A stretch of DNA of 64,000 nt from Stenotrophomonas sp. ZAC14D1_NAIMI4_1 (GCF_003086775.1 NZ_CP026001.1:1700407-1764406), one strand, 5' to 3'. Positions 1 to 9,305 are shown, numbered from the stretch's first letter. Numbers and translations are program-made. Notes: a model not told the origin generated them from the letters alone.

Positions 1-1602
1 CTGGTCAACGACGGCTTCGTCGACCCGCAGCCGCGCGCCGCCGTGGTGCTGCCGCTGACCATCCTCGGCCTGTTCCTGATGCGCAGCCTGGCCACCTGGG
101 TCAGCGACTACACGCTGGCCAAGACCGGCCGCAGCGTGGTGCGTGACCTGCGCGAGCAGGTCCTGGACAAGTACCTGCACCTGCCGTCCTCGCACTTCGA
201 TACCGAAGCGACGCCGGTGATGGTCAGCCGCCTGAACTTCGATACCGAGCAGGTCACCCAGGCCAGTGCGGATGCACTGAAGACCATGGTGGCCGACACC
301 CTGACCATCATCGCCATGCTGGTGGTGATGCTGCAGATGAGCGTCAAGGTGACCCTGGCCATGCTGCTGGTGGTGCCGCTGATCGGCGCCATCGTGTCCT
401 ATGTGGGCAAGCGCTACCGGCGCATCAGCCGCGGCATCCAGGATGGCATGGGCACCATGGCGCAGACCGCCGAGCAGTCGCTGGCCGCGCAGCAGGAAGT
501 GAAGGTGCACGGCACCCAGCAGCACGAGATCAGTCGCTATTCGCGCCTGGCCAACCGCATGCTGGCGCTGAACATGAAGGTCGAAGTGACGCGCGCGGCC
601 GCCTCCAGCGTGGTCCAGTTCCTCGCTGCGCTGGCGCTGGCGGTCATCGTCTGGGTGTCCACCCGCGAAGCGCTGGCCGGCAAGCTCAACGCTGGCCAGT
701 TCATGGGCCTGATGACCTCGATGATGGCCATCATTCCGTCGCTGCGCCGCCTGACCAGCGTGCAGACCTCGATCTCGCGTGGCGTGGCCGCCGCCGAGCG
801 CCTGTTCGGCATCATCGACATGCCGGTCGAGCGCGACGCCGGCCGCACGCCGCTGCAGCGCGCCCGCGGTGAGCTGGCCTTCGAGCACGTCATGCTGCGC
901 TACCGCGCCGACAGTGGCATCGCCCTGGATGACATCAGCTTCGTCGCGAAACCCGGTACGGTCACCGCCATCGTCGGTCGTTCCGGCAGCGGCAAGACCA
1001 GCCTGATCCGCCTGGTGCCGCGCTTCTACGAGCCCAGCGGCGGCCTCATCACCCTGGATGGCGTGGCCCTGGACGACTACGCACTGGCTGACCTGCGCCG
1101 CCAGGTGGCCATGGTCGGGCAGAAGGTCATGCTGTTCGACGACACCATCGCCGCCAACATCGCCTATGGCATGGAAGCGACCGAGGAGCAGATCCGTGCG
1201 GCGGCCGAGGCGGCCAATGCCTGGGAGTTCATCGCACGCATGCCGCAGCAGCTGCAGACCCCGGTGGGCGAGAACGGTGCGCTGCTGTCCGGTGGCCAGC
1301 GCCAGCGCCTGGCGATCGCCCGCGCGATCCTGCGCGATGCGCCGATCCTGATCCTGGATGAGGCCACCGCGGCGCTGGACAACGAATCCGAACGCCTGGT
1401 GCAGGACGCCCTGCAGCGCCTGATGCCCGAGCGCACTACGCTGGTGATCGCGCACCGCCTGTCCACCATCGAACACGCCGACCAGGTGCTGGTGATGGAC
1501 CACGGCCGCATCGTCGAGCGTGGCACCCACAAGGAACTGCTGGAGATGGGTGGCCTGTACCAGCACCTGCACAGCATGCAGTTCCGCGAAAGGCAGGACT
1601 GA
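1..1602 (+). CDS. msbA: Lipid A export ABC transporter permease/ATPase MsbA (5' end outside window)
   Basis: Homodimeric ABC exporter that flips lipid A-core across the inner membrane. The frame is open from base 1, so the true start lies upstream. The membrane domain is followed by a nucleotide-binding domain with Walker A GRSGSGKT (about 976-1000), signature LSGGQ (about 1284-1298), Walker B ILILDEA (about 1345-1365) and the H-loop IAHRL (about 1447-1461). Its TGA shares one base with the lpxK ATG, so the two are probably translationally coupled; msbA-lpxK-kdsB is a familiar LPS gene order in gammaproteobacteria. A generic type-1 ABC exporter is the alternative, but the neighbours favour MsbA. 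Confidence 0.93.
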   Translation: MVNDGFVDPQPRAAVVLPLTILGLFLMRSLATWVSDYTLAKTGRSVVRDLREQVLDKYLHLPSSHFDTEATPVMVSRLNFDTEQVTQASADALKTMVADTLTIIAMLVVMLQMSVKVTLAMLLVVPLIGAIVSYVGKRYRRISRGIQDGMGTMAQTAEQSLAAQQEVKVHGTQQHEISRYSRLANRMLALNMKVEVTRAAASSVVQFLAALALAVIVWVSTREALAGKLNAGQFMGLMTSMMAIIPSLRRLTSVQTSISRGVAAAERLFGIIDMPVERDAGRTPLQRARGELAFEHVMLRYRADSGIALDDISFVAKPGTVTAIVGRSGSGKTSLIRLVPRFYEPSGGLITLDGVALDDYALADLRRQVAMVGQKVMLFDDTIAANIAYGMEATEEQIRAAAEAANAWEFIARMPQQLQTPVGENGALLSGGQRQRLAIARAILRDAPILILDEATAALDNESERLVQDALQRLMPERTTLVIAHRLSTIEHADQVLVMDHGRIVERGTHKELLEMGGLYQHLHSMQFRERQD

Positions 1603-2621
1603 TGGCAGGCAAGGGTACCCAGACCCCGCCGTACTGGTACGACGGCAGCCCGGTTCCATTGCCGATGCGGCTGCTGGCACCGGTCTACGCCGGCGTGGCC
1701 GCCCTGCGCCGGCGCCTGTACCGCAGGGGCTGGTTCAAGCGCCATGCGCTGCCGGTGCCGGTCATCGTGGTCGGCAACATCACCGCCGGTGGCACCGGCA
1801 AGACGCCGCTGACCATCGCCCTGGTCGAGCGCCTGCGCGCGGCCGGCTGGAAGCCGGGCGTGGCCAGCCGCGGCTACGGCCGTGAAGAGGCGGACAAGGC
1901 GCGCTGGGTCGAGGCCGATACGCCGACCGCGCTGGGCGGTGACGAGCCGGTGCTGATCGCGTGGAAGACCGGCGTGCCGGTGCGCGTGGACAGCGACCGC
2001 GTGGCTGCCGGCAAGGCACTGATCGCGGCTGGCTGCGATGTCATCGTCTGCGATGATGGCCTGCAGCACTACCGCCTGCAGCGCGACATCGAGATCGAAG
2101 TCATCGATGCGCAGCGCCGCTACGGCAATGGCCGGATGATCCCCGCAGGGCCGCTGCGCGAGCCGGTCAGCCGCGCCGACGAATGTGATTTCCGCGTGGT
2201 CAACCTCGGCCAGGCCGATGAAGCCACCGCCGCCCAGGCCTGCGGCTTCGGCCAGTGGCCGATGGCCCTGCACATCGACAGCGCGCAGCCGCTGCCCGGT
2301 GGCCGCCCGCGACCGCTGGCGTACTTCGCCGGCCAGCGCGTGCATGCCGTGGCCGGCATCGCCAACCCGCAGCGCTTCTTCGACATGCTGCGCGCGCGCG
2401 GCATCGGGGTGGTGCCGCATGCCTTCGCCGACCACCAGGTCTACCAGCCGCAGGACCTGTCCTTCGGCAGCCAGTTGCCGGTACTGATGACCGAAAAGGA
2501 TGCGGTGAAGTGCCGCGCCTTCGGCAATGACTGGCACTACGCGGTGCCGCTGCGTGCAGAGCTGCCGGCCGCCTTCTGGGTGGCGCTGACCGACCGCCTG
2601 GACAAGCTGCGCCCGAACTGA
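1602..2621 (+). CDS. lpxK: Tetraacyldisaccharide 4'-kinase LpxK
   Basis: Phosphorylates the 4' position of the lipid A disaccharide precursor at the inner membrane (Raetz pathway). 339 residues, normal for the family. A P-loop [11 protein letters not shown] lies at residues 59-69, following a hydrophobic, basic N-terminus expected to sit on the membrane, and the conserved DDGLQH lies at 151-156. The ATG overlaps the msbA stop by one base. A 75-bp gap separates it from kdsB. Confidence 0.96.
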   Translation: MAGKGTQTPPYWYDGSPVPLPMRLLAPVYAGVAALRRRLYRRGWFKRHALPVPVIVVGNITAGGTGKTPLTIALVERLRAAGWKPGVASRGYGREEADKARWVEADTPTALGGDEPVLIAWKTGVPVRVDSDRVAAGKALIAAGCDVIVCDDGLQHYRLQRDIEIEVIDAQRRYGNGRMIPAGPLREPVSRADECDFRVVNLGQADEATAAQACGFGQWPMALHIDSAQPLPGGRPRPLAYFAGQRVHAVAGIANPQRFFDMLRARGIGVVPHAFADHQVYQPQDLSFGSQLPVLMTEKDAVKCRAFGNDWHYAVPLRAELPAAFWVALTDRLDKLRPN

Positions 2622-2696
2622 GCGGCCGCGCGGCGCTTGCAATCGCCCGCCGCCGGCCGCATTCCTGCTGTATCGCGCCTGCCGAGTACCGCCCGC

Positions 2697-3470
2697 ATGA
2701 CTGAATTCGTCGTTGCCATCCCGGCCCGCTATGCTGCCTCGCGGCTGCCGGGCAAACCGCTCCGCCTGCTGGGCGGCGAGCCGCTGGTGCTGCACGTGGC
2801 GCGCCGCGCGCTGCTGGCCGGTGCCCGCGAAGTCTGGGTGGCCACCGATGACACGCGCATCGCCGATGCGCTGGATGGCCTGGCCGAGGTGAACGTGGCA
2901 ATGACCGCGGTCAGCCACGCGTCCGGTACCGACCGCCTGGCCGAGTGCGCGCGCATCGCCGGCTGGTGCGACGAAACGGTGGTGGTCAACCTGCAGGGCG
3001 ATGAGCCGTTCGCCCCGGCGGCCGGCATCCGGGCGGTGGCCGAGGCGCTGGTCGAAGGCGATGCGCCGATGTCGACCCTGGCCACGACCGTCGAGGATGC
3101 CCACACGCTGTTCGACCCGAACGTGGTCAAGCTGGTACGCAACGTGCGCAACGAGGCGATGTATTTCAGCCGCGCGCCGATCGCCTGGCATCGCGATGGC
3201 TTCGCGCGCAGCCGCGAGGCGCTTCCGGAAGGGCATCGCTGGCTGCGCCACATCGGCATCTATGGCTATCGCGCCGGCTTCCTGCAGCAGTTCGCGGCGA
3301 TGCCGCCGGGCCAGCTCGAGCAGGTCGAGGCGCTGGAACAGCTGCGCGTGCTGGAAGCCGGTTTCCCGATCAGCGTGGCGATCTCGCCCGAAGCCTTCCC
3401 GCCGGGCATCGACACGCCCGAAGACCTCGCCCGTGCCGAGGCCCTGCTGCAGTCCATGGCTGCGCGATGA
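2697..3470 (+). CDS. kdsB: 3-deoxy-manno-octulosonate cytidylyltransferase KdsB
   Basis: Activates Kdo to CMP-Kdo for LPS inner-core assembly in the cytoplasm. 257 residues. The nucleotide-binding N-terminus [14 protein letters not shown] is at residues 8-21 and NLQGDEPF at 98-105. The frame stays open 60 bases further upstream, but ATG 2697 gives the conserved N-terminus directly. The stop overlaps the next start by 4 bp (ATGA). Confidence 0.96.
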   Translation: MTEFVVAIPARYAASRLPGKPLRLLGGEPLVLHVARRALLAGAREVWVATDDTRIADALDGLAEVNVAMTAVSHASGTDRLAECARIAGWCDETVVVNLQGDEPFAPAAGIRAVAEALVEGDAPMSTLATTVEDAHTLFDPNVVKLVRNVRNEAMYFSRAPIAWHRDGFARSREALPEGHRWLRHIGIYGYRAGFLQQFAAMPPGQLEQVEALEQLRVLEAGFPISVAISPEAFPPGIDTPEDLARAEALLQSMAAR

Positions 3471-3955
3471 ACCTGCTGGTGGTCTGCCTGGGCAACATCT
3501 GCCGCTCGCCGATGGCCGAGGGCGCGCTGCGTGCCCGCCTGCAGGCCTCGCCGCTGGCCGGCCGGGTGCAGGTCGATTCGGCTGGCACCGGCGACTGGCA
3601 TGTGGGTGAGCCGCCTGATCGCCGCGCCATTGCCTGCGCGGCCGGCCATGGCGTGGACATCGCCGGCCTGCGGGCGCGCCAGCTGCAGCCCGGGGATTTT
3701 GAGCGCTTCGACTGGATCCTCTGCGCCGACGAAACCAACCTGCGCGACGCCGCGCGGCTGGCCACGGCCGCCCAGCGCGGGCGCCTGTCGCTGTACCTGC
3801 CATGGTCGGGCGGGCAGGGCGCGCAGGCGATTCCTGATCCATACACCGGTGGCAAGGACCATTTCGAGCAGGTCTGGGCGATGGTCGACCAGGCGGCGCA
3901 GCGTGCCGTGGCACGACTGTTGCATGACGCCGACTCCGGCATAATCAGACCATGA
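3467..3955 (+). CDS. Low-molecular-weight protein-tyrosine phosphatase
   Basis: 162 residues with the P-loop CLGNICRSP at the N-terminus (Cys7 nucleophile and Arg13 of CX5R) and the late acid motif IPDPYTGG (Asp124). Such phosphatases act on cytoplasmic tyrosine kinases and on arsenate; in bacteria they often control polysaccharide export. Here it overlaps kdsB and the following gene by 4 bp each, placing it in the LPS/housekeeping operon. The physiological substrate cannot be told from sequence. Confidence 0.93.
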   Translation: MNLLVVCLGNICRSPMAEGALRARLQASPLAGRVQVDSAGTGDWHVGEPPDRRAIACAAGHGVDIAGLRARQLQPGDFERFDWILCADETNLRDAARLATAAQRGRLSLYLPWSGGQGAQAIPDPYTGGKDHFEQVWAMVDQAAQRAVARLLHDADSGIIRP

Positions 3956-5364
3956 ACGCACAGCCTGTCCAGGACCTGCCCGAGTTTGCCACCTGGCTCA
4001 ATGCCGCCCCCTGCACCCTGACCGAACTGCGCGGCCGGCCGGTCGCGCTGCTGTTCGTCAATGCCGCATCGGCCTGGAGCATGCAGCGGCTGGCCGAGTT
4101 CGGCCAATGGCTGTCACGCAACCCCGGGCGCCTGCAGCCACTCGTACTGCACGTACCGCGCTTTGATTTCGAGCGCGACGCCGGCGCGGCCTTGAAGCTG
4201 CTGCGCAGGCAGGGCCTGTCGATGCCGGCACTGCTGGATGCCGACTGGGATGGCTGGCGCCGCTTTGGCGTGACGTCCTGGCCGACCGTCATCCTGCTTG
4301 ACGCGCAGGGCCGCGAGCAGCAGCGCCTGGTCGGCCTGGGCGCGCCGGGTGAGCTGGAGCGTGCCTTGAACGATCTCTGCGAAGGCGCACCGCCGGCGCC
4401 GTCGCGGGGCGGCAGCGAACTGCATCCCGAACTGCCTCATCCGTTGCGTTTTCCGGCGGGCCTGGCGGTCAACCGTGATCGCCTGTACATCGCCGACAGT
4501 GGCCGCCACCGCATCCTGGAATGCAGCCACGGCGGGCGCGTGCTGCGCCAGTTCGGGCTGGGCACCGCTGATTTCATGGACGGCAACCTGGCCGAAGCCG
4601 CGTTCCACCGCCCGCAGGGGCTGGTGCTCGAGCGCGAGTCGCTGTACGTGGCCGACACCGGCAACCACGCGGTCCGGCGCATCAACCTGGCGACCGGCCA
4701 GGTCGATACGCTGTGCGGCAATGGCCGCCCCGGCACGCCCGTCGAGGGCCCGGTGGCGCAGCCGCGGCAGGTGGCGCTGGACCATCCAGTGGGCCTGGCC
4801 ATCGCCGACAACCAGCTGCATATCGCCATGGCCGGCGACAACCGGCTGTGGAGCTTCCACCTGGGCCTGCGCAGCCTCCAATGGCGTGCCGGCAGCGGCG
4901 CCATCGACGAGCGCGACGGCAGCGGGCACATGGCCGCCTTCGCCCAGCCGACCGGCCTGGCGGTGGTGCAGCAGGTGCTGTACGTGGCCGATGCGCTGGG
5001 ATCCTCGATCCGCGCGGTGCAGCTGCGTGGCGATCTCGTGCAGACCTTGGTCGGGCAGGGCACCTGGCGCTTCGGTGCCGAAGACGGCCCGCGCGGGCAG
5101 GCCAGCCTGCAGTACCCGCAGGCCATCGCGTTGAGCCCGGACGCACCCGTGCTGTGGATCGCCGACACCGGCAACGGCCGCCTGCGCACCCTGCGCCTGG
5201 GCGGCGGCGATCTGGTCACCCAGCCCCTGCCGCGCCGCCTGCATGGCCCGGCGGGCCTGGCGGTGGGCGCCGGTGCGGTGTGGATTGCCGAGACCGACGC
5301 GCACGCCGTGCTGCGTTTCGACCCGGACAGCGGCGTGCTCAGCGAAGTGCCGATCAGCGAATGA
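3952..5364 (+). CDS. Thioredoxin-fold plus NHL-repeat protein
   Basis: 470 residues. Residues 1 to about 140 read as a thioredoxin-like fold (VALLFVNAASAW, then SWPTVILLDAQG with the cis-Pro). From about 165 on, repeated NHL/beta-propeller motifs appear (for example LYIADSGRHRILE, LYVADTGNHAVRRI, LWIADTGNGRLR). The layout resembles NHLRC2-type proteins. The expected CxxC is missing: the position reads SAWSM, so redox chemistry is doubtful and a binding role more likely. No signal peptide is seen. It overlaps uvrC by 4 bp. Confidence 0.85.
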   Translation: MNAQPVQDLPEFATWLNAAPCTLTELRGRPVALLFVNAASAWSMQRLAEFGQWLSRNPGRLQPLVLHVPRFDFERDAGAALKLLRRQGLSMPALLDADWDGWRRFGVTSWPTVILLDAQGREQQRLVGLGAPGELERALNDLCEGAPPAPSRGGSELHPELPHPLRFPAGLAVNRDRLYIADSGRHRILECSHGGRVLRQFGLGTADFMDGNLAEAAFHRPQGLVLERESLYVADTGNHAVRRINLATGQVDTLCGNGRPGTPVEGPVAQPRQVALDHPVGLAIADNQLHIAMAGDNRLWSFHLGLRSLQWRAGSGAIDERDGSGHMAAFAQPTGLAVVQQVLYVADALGSSIRAVQLRGDLVQTLVGQGTWRFGAEDGPRGQASLQYPQAIALSPDAPVLWIADTGNGRLRTLRLGGGDLVTQPLPRRLHGPAGLAVGAGAVWIAETDAHAVLRFDPDSGVLSEVPISE

Positions 5365-7205
5365 CCGACGTCACCGCCCCGGCCTTCGACGGCAAGGCCT
5401 TCGCGGCCCAGTTGAGCACCGCACCCGGCGTCTACCGCATGTATGCGGCTGACGACACCCTGCTGTACGTGGGCAAGGCGCGCGCGCTGCGCAACCGCGT
5501 CGGCAGCTACTTCAACGGCAGCCCGAAGAACGCGCGCATCATGTCGATGCTCTCGCAGATCGCGCGCATGGACGTGACCGTCACGCGCTCGGAAGGCGAG
5601 GCGCTGCTGCTGGAAAACCAGCTGATCAAATCGCTGTCGCCGCGCTACAACGTGTCCCTGCGCGACGACAAGACCTACCCGCATGTGCTGCTGACCCGCG
5701 AGGATTGGCCGCGCATCGCCCTGCACCGCGGCCCGCGCGCCATTCCCGGCCGCTACTTCGGGCCGTACCCGGGCGTTACCGCGGTGCGCGAGACGCTGAA
5801 CCTGATGCACAAGCTGTTCAAGCTGCGCAGCTGCGAGGACAGCGTTTTCCGCAACCGTTCGCGGCCCTGCCTGCAGTACCAGATCGGCCGCTGCAGCGCG
5901 CCTTGCGTGGACCTGGTACCGGCACAGGAATACGCCGAATCGGTGCGCCGCGCCACGCTGTTCCTGGAAGGCAAGAGCGACGAGCTGACCCGCGAGCTGG
6001 GCGAGCAGATGCAGGGCGCCAGCGAGGCGCTGGAGTTCGAGCAGGCCGCGCGCCTGCGTGACCTCATCGCTTCGCTGCGCAGCATGCAGACCCGCCAGTA
6101 CGTGGATGGCCGCGCCGCCGACCTGGACGTGCTGGCGGTCGCCATGCAGGGCACGCAGGCCTGCGTGCTGCTGCTGGCCTTCCGCGATGGACGCAACCTC
6201 GGCACCCGCCCGTTCTTCCCGCGTACCAATGGCGAGGACAGCCCGGAAGAGGTACTGGCCGCGTTCGTGTCGCAGTACTACATCGAATTCGAGCCGCCGC
6301 GCGAGATCCTGCTGGATCGGCAGATTCCCGACGCCGACCTGCTGGTGGCCGCACTCTCTGCCTCGGCCGAGCGCAAGGTGCAGCTGAAGTGGAACGTGCG
6401 TGGCGAGCGCGCCGGCTACCTGGAGCTGGCCAGCCGCAACGCGCAGCTGACCCTGGCCACCGAACTTAACAGCCGCAACGCGCAGCACGCGCGCAGCGAG
6501 GCCCTGCGCGAGATGCTGGGCCTGGCCGAGCCGGTCAAGCGGGTGGAGTGCTTCGATATCAGCCACACCATGGGCGAAGCCACCGTGGCCTCGTGCGTGG
6601 TGTTCGATGCCGCCGGCCCGGTGCGTGCGCAGTACCGCCGTTTCAACATCAGCGGCATCGAGCCCGGCGATGATTACGCCGCCATGCACCAGGCCATCGA
6701 CCGCCGTTTCCGCCGTGCGGTGGAAGAGCAGGGCGTGCTGCCCGACGTGCTGCTGATCGACGGTGGCGCCGGCCAGCTGGCCCAGGCGCAGGCCGCCCTG
6801 GCCGACCTGGGCGTGGAAGGGGTGCTGCTGGTGGGCGTGGCCAAGGGCGTGGAGCGCCGTGCAGGCCACGAAGCACTGGTGATGCCCGATGGCCGCGAGC
6901 TGCGTCCGGGCGCGGCCAATCCTGCGCTGCAGTTCATCCAGCAGGTGCGCGACGAAGCGCACCGCTTCGCCATCACCGGCCACCGCGGCCGCCGGCAGAA
7001 GGCCCGCATGACCAGCAAGCTGGAAGACATCCCCGGCATCGGCCCGCGCCGGCGTGCCAGCCTGCTCAAGCATTTCGGCGGCCTGGTCGGCCTGAAAGCC
7101 GCCGGTGAAGCGGAAATCGCCAAGGTCGAAGGCATCAATGATGCCCTCGCCGCACGCATCTACGCTAACCTGCACGGGTTGGCCACGCCTGACCCGGCCG
7201 AGTAG
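5361..7205 (+). CDS. uvrC: Excinuclease ABC subunit UvrC
   Basis: Makes both incisions in nucleotide excision repair after UvrAB damage recognition. 614 residues. The GIY-YIG nuclease domain is at the N-terminus (GVYRMY from 23, LLYVGKA about 34-40), then a UVR segment (LEFEQAARLRDLI), the RNase H-like nuclease half, and a C-terminal helix-hairpin-helix region (IPGIGPRRRASLLKHFGG). ATG 5361 overlaps the upstream stop by 4 bp and gives the standard N-terminus. Confidence 0.97.
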   Translation: MTDVTAPAFDGKAFAAQLSTAPGVYRMYAADDTLLYVGKARALRNRVGSYFNGSPKNARIMSMLSQIARMDVTVTRSEGEALLLENQLIKSLSPRYNVSLRDDKTYPHVLLTREDWPRIALHRGPRAIPGRYFGPYPGVTAVRETLNLMHKLFKLRSCEDSVFRNRSRPCLQYQIGRCSAPCVDLVPAQEYAESVRRATLFLEGKSDELTRELGEQMQGASEALEFEQAARLRDLIASLRSMQTRQYVDGRAADLDVLAVAMQGTQACVLLLAFRDGRNLGTRPFFPRTNGEDSPEEVLAAFVSQYYIEFEPPREILLDRQIPDADLLVAALSASAERKVQLKWNVRGERAGYLELASRNAQLTLATELNSRNAQHARSEALREMLGLAEPVKRVECFDISHTMGEATVASCVVFDAAGPVRAQYRRFNISGIEPGDDYAAMHQAIDRRFRRAVEEQGVLPDVLLIDGGAGQLAQAQAALADLGVEGVLLVGVAKGVERRAGHEALVMPDGRELRPGAANPALQFIQQVRDEAHRFAITGHRGRRQKARMTSKLEDIPGIGPRRRASLLKHFGGLVGLKAAGEAEIAKVEGINDALAARIYANLHGLATPDPAE

Positions 7206-7222
7206 AGAGAGAAGCAAGCCGC

Positions 7223-7849
7223 ATGAAGTTGACCCTGCCCACCTGGCTGACGTTGTTGCGGATCGTGATGATCCCGGTGCTGGTGCTGGTGTTCTACCTG
7301 CCCTACACCTGGACCAATTTCGCATCCGCGGCGATCTTCGGCCTGGCCGCCATCACCGACTGGCTCGATGGCTGGATCGCGCGGCGGTACAAGCTGGAAT
7401 CGGCGTTCGGCGCCTTCCTCGATCCGGTGGCGGACAAGTTGATGGTGGCCGTGGCGCTGTTCCTGATCGTGCAGGGCCACCCGACGCCGTGGATGGCGTT
7501 CTGGGCGGCGGTGATCGTCGGCCGCGAAATCGCGGTGTCGGCGCTGCGCGAGTGGATGGCCGAGCTGGGCCAGCGCGCCAAGGTGCGCGTGGCGATGATC
7601 GGCAAGGTGAAGACCACCGCGCAGATGGTCGCGCTGCTGTGCCTGCTGTATTCGGTGGCGCCGAACGTGCCGGTCAACGACATCTGGATGGGCCCGCCGG
7701 TGTTCCATATCGGCGACTGGACCCTGGCCATCGCCGCGGTGCTGACCCTGTGGTCGGGCCTGCAGTACCTGCATGCCGCCTGGCCGAGCCTGCGCGAAGA
7801 CGAGCGCGCCGCGCGCGAGCGTTCGCGGCAGAAGAAGCTGGGCAACTGA
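7223..7849 (+). CDS. pgsA: CDP-diacylglycerol-glycerol-3-phosphate 3-phosphatidyltransferase PgsA
   Basis: Inner-membrane enzyme that makes phosphatidylglycerol phosphate. 208 residues with several membrane segments. The CDP-alcohol phosphotransferase motif DGx2ARx8Gx3Dx3D runs from Asp49 to Asp71 with all key residues present. It lies 17 bp after uvrC, a pairing common in gammaproteobacteria, and is the last gene of the cluster before a repeat-rich intergenic region. Confidence 0.96.
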   Translation: MKLTLPTWLTLLRIVMIPVLVLVFYLPYTWTNFASAAIFGLAAITDWLDGWIARRYKLESAFGAFLDPVADKLMVAVALFLIVQGHPTPWMAFWAAVIVGREIAVSALREWMAELGQRAKVRVAMIGKVKTTAQMVALLCLLYSVAPNVPVNDIWMGPPVFHIGDWTLAIAAVLTLWSGLQYLHAAWPSLREDERAARERSRQKKLGN

Positions 7850-7905
7850 GCTCCGGGGGCGGATCCCTTTCCGCAGGAAAGGGCTATGACCCCATGGTCG
7901 CTCCC

Positions 7906-7928
7906 ATCCGCGCATGGCGCGGATCTAC
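7906..7928 (-). repeat. SMAG/REP-like palindrome, copy 1
   Basis: Perfect 7-bp stem ATCCGCG/CGCGGAT around CATGG, followed by CTAC (GTAG on the minus strand). Confidence 0.75.
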
Positions 7929-7995
7929 TGGGGTATGCCACCCCGGGGTCGGATCCCTTTCCACAGGAAAGGGCTATGACCCCATGGTCGCCCCC

Positions 7996-8018
7996 ATCCA
8001 CGCATGGCGTGGATCTAC
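7996..8018 (-). repeat. SMAG/REP-like palindrome, copy 2
   Basis: Stem ATCCACG/CGTGGAT around CATGG, followed by CTAC. Both arms differ from copy 1 by a compensating base change, which points to selection for the hairpin. The minus-strand gene at 8015-8296 takes its TAG stop from this GTAG. Confidence 0.75.
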
Positions 8019-8296
8019 TGGGGTATGCCGTCTTCGACGTGTACATGGTCCATTGATGCGGATGTAAATCCGCCAATGAAATGCGCTTCGCGATGCTCTG
8101 GGCGCTTGGGTGCAAAGGCGCCTGATCGGAGCGCCCAGTCGTACGCGCCTTCATTCAACGGATAGCAGGTGAGCACCCCTGTCAGCGCGTGCTTGGCCGC
8201 CCATGACAGGCCGGCCTCACGATTGCCAAAGACGCCCCCGGCGAAGCGCGCGCCTGCGCCGTGGAAGACCCAGATCTCAGTGGGTTCGGTGTTGAT
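8015..8296 (-). pseudogene. DUF7710-like small protein gene with ATC in place of its start codon
   Basis: A 93-codon open frame on the minus strand reads from NTEPTEIWVFHGAG through FIGGFTSASMDHVHVEDG and stops in the SMAG hairpin. The WVFHG start, the central LTGVLTCYPLNEGAYDWA and the C-terminal GGFTSA fit small DUF7710-type proteins as I know them. The codon where ATG belongs is ATC (8294-8296), yet a GAGG ribosome site (8304-8307) sits 7 bases upstream of it, and the frame above has a stop before any usable start. Either the start was lost by a G-to-C change or ATC is used weakly. Function unknown. Confidence 0.6.
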
Positions 8297-8373
8297 GTTC
8301 GCGCCTCGGCTGGATGTACACCGGCATGGATACTACATGTCGGTCGCTTCGCGAAGCCCCCTGAAAAAACCGC

Positions 8374-8401
8374 TTGACGCCATTCCCAGAACAGGTAGAA
8401 T
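8374..8401 (+). promoter_or_regulatory. Promoter of the first tRNA-Gly gene
   Basis: TTGACG (8374-8379), 16-bp spacer, TAGAAT (8396-8401), ending 12 bp before the tRNA. The match to the sigma-70 consensus is good. Confidence 0.65.
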
Positions 8402-8413
8402 TTCGCCTCCCAA

Positions 8414-8489
<76 letters not shown>

Positions 8490-8497
8490 GATTCAAG

Positions 8498-8525
8498 AAA
8501 AACGCTCCCGAAAGGGAGCGTTTTT
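8498..8525 (+). terminator. Rho-independent terminator after tRNA-Gly copy 1
   Basis: AACGCTCCC, GAAA loop, GGGAGCGTT, then a T-run. The A-run on the other side could make it work for the minus-strand Rrf2 gene as well. Confidence 0.9.
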
Positions 8526-8547
8526 CGTTGTGCGGTTACGCCGCCCC

Positions 8548-9108
8548 TCAATCCCCATCCTGTGCCGACGTCCGCGAACGCATGCCGGTGATGCGTGCTT
8601 CTTCGCGTGCCACCTGGCGGTCGGCAAACCACTCCTGCACGTCGCCTGCAAAGCTTGCCGGCCGCCCTTTGCCCTGCACGCCTTCGGCAATCGAGGCCAG
8701 GCTGGAACGCGCCAGTTCCTCGCGCATGGCCTTCTGCGCATTGATCATCACCGCATGGATGCCGCACACCCCGCGGTTGGCCCAGCGCGGTGGACTGCCA
8801 TCGAACAGCGCGCAGCGCCCACGGATTTCCTGGCAGTCGAACAGCGCTTTCTGGCCTTCCACCGCATCGACGACATCCAGCACGCTGATGTCTTCAGGCG
8901 CACGCGCCAACTGGTAACCACCGCGGATGCCACCGGTGGACTCGACGATGCCGGCCTTTTCCAGCTTGGGGAAGATCTTGGCCATGAAGGCCGCCGGCAC
9001 GCCCTGCAGTTCGGCAAGGTCGCGGCTGCTTGGGCGCTGCTCCAGCGGCGGGACCAGCCAGAGCAGGCAGTGAAGGGCGTACTCGACGCCCGTTCCAATG
9101 TGGGCCAT
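8548..9108 (-). CDS. Rrf2-family transcriptional regulator
   Basis: 186 residues. An N-terminal winged helix (residues 2-85; GTGVEYALHCLLWL, IVESTGGIRGGYQLAR recognition wing) is followed by the three cysteines (Cys92, Cys99, Cys115) that in IscR/NsrR relatives hold an Fe-S cluster. A redox, iron or nitric-oxide signal is therefore plausible but not proven. ATG 9108 gives the family N-terminus; the frame above it is non-coding. It is divergent from a flavoprotein gene at 9393, and a repeated ATAACGCGGACT element between them is the likely operator. Confidence 0.9.
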   Translation of the reverse strand: MAHIGTGVEYALHCLLWLVPPLEQRPSSRDLAELQGVPAAFMAKIFPKLEKAGIVESTGGIRGGYQLARAPEDISVLDVVDAVEGQKALFDCQEIRGRCALFDGSPPRWANRGVCGIHAVMINAQKAMREELARSSLASIAEGVQGKGRPASFAGDVQEWFADRQVAREEARITGMRSRTSAQDGD

Positions 9109-9126
9109 GGGAGCGGTCCAGAAAAA

Positions 9127-9139
9127 TATAACGCGGACT
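9127..9139. promoter_or_regulatory. Candidate Rrf2 operator at its own promoter
   Basis: ATAACGCGGACT lies 19 bp upstream of the Rrf2 start and overlaps a TATA-rich minus-strand -10 region. The same 12-mer occurs at 9276-9287, in the palindrome before the flavoprotein gene. Confidence 0.5.
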
Positions 9140-9274
9140 ATAGAGGCCTGAGTTACCCGCCGCAAGCGCATGGAGCGCCGTCCAGTGCATTGATTTCATT
9201 GGCGTTATGCCTGTGGAAGGGGCGTGTGGGGTTGCCCGCTGTCCTGAACGGCGGCCGCCACCGCGCTTGCGTGG

Positions 9275-9305
9275 CATAACGCGGACTCATATGATCCGCG
9301 TTATG
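9275..9305. promoter_or_regulatory. 31-bp palindrome over the flavoprotein promoter
   Basis: Perfect 11-bp arms CATAACGCGGA/TCCGCGTTATG enclose a second palindrome, TCATATGA. A plausible promoter, TTGCGT (9268-9273), 16-bp spacer, TATGAT (9290-9295), is covered by it. With the half site at 9127 it looks like an operator of the divergent Rrf2 regulator. Confidence 0.55.

Larger units (their letters stand above)
7855..8034. repeat. Two tandem copies of a 90-bp intergenic unit with SMAG-like hairpins
   Basis: The sequence repeats with an exact 90-bp period (GGATCCCTTTCC at 7861 and again at 7951). Each unit holds a large dyad (CCCTTTCC/GGAAAGGG, flanked in copy 2 by GGGGTC/GACCCC) and a second hairpin ATCCRCG-CATGG-CGYGGAT followed by CTAC. 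Read on the minus strand this second hairpin begins with GTAG, as in the Stenotrophomonas SMAG/REP family. The block follows pgsA and overlaps the stop codon of the minus-strand gene beyond it; the first hairpin may also end pgsA transcription. Confidence 0.85.

Noticed and set aside
1164-3914. 916-codon open frame on the minus strand
   Set aside because: Antisense to msbA, lpxK, kdsB and the phosphatase gene; low-complexity Arg/Pro/Ala/His composition typical of high-GC shadow frames.
4437-7325. 962-codon open frame on the minus strand
   Set aside because: Antisense to the NHL-repeat gene and uvrC, both with clear family motifs.
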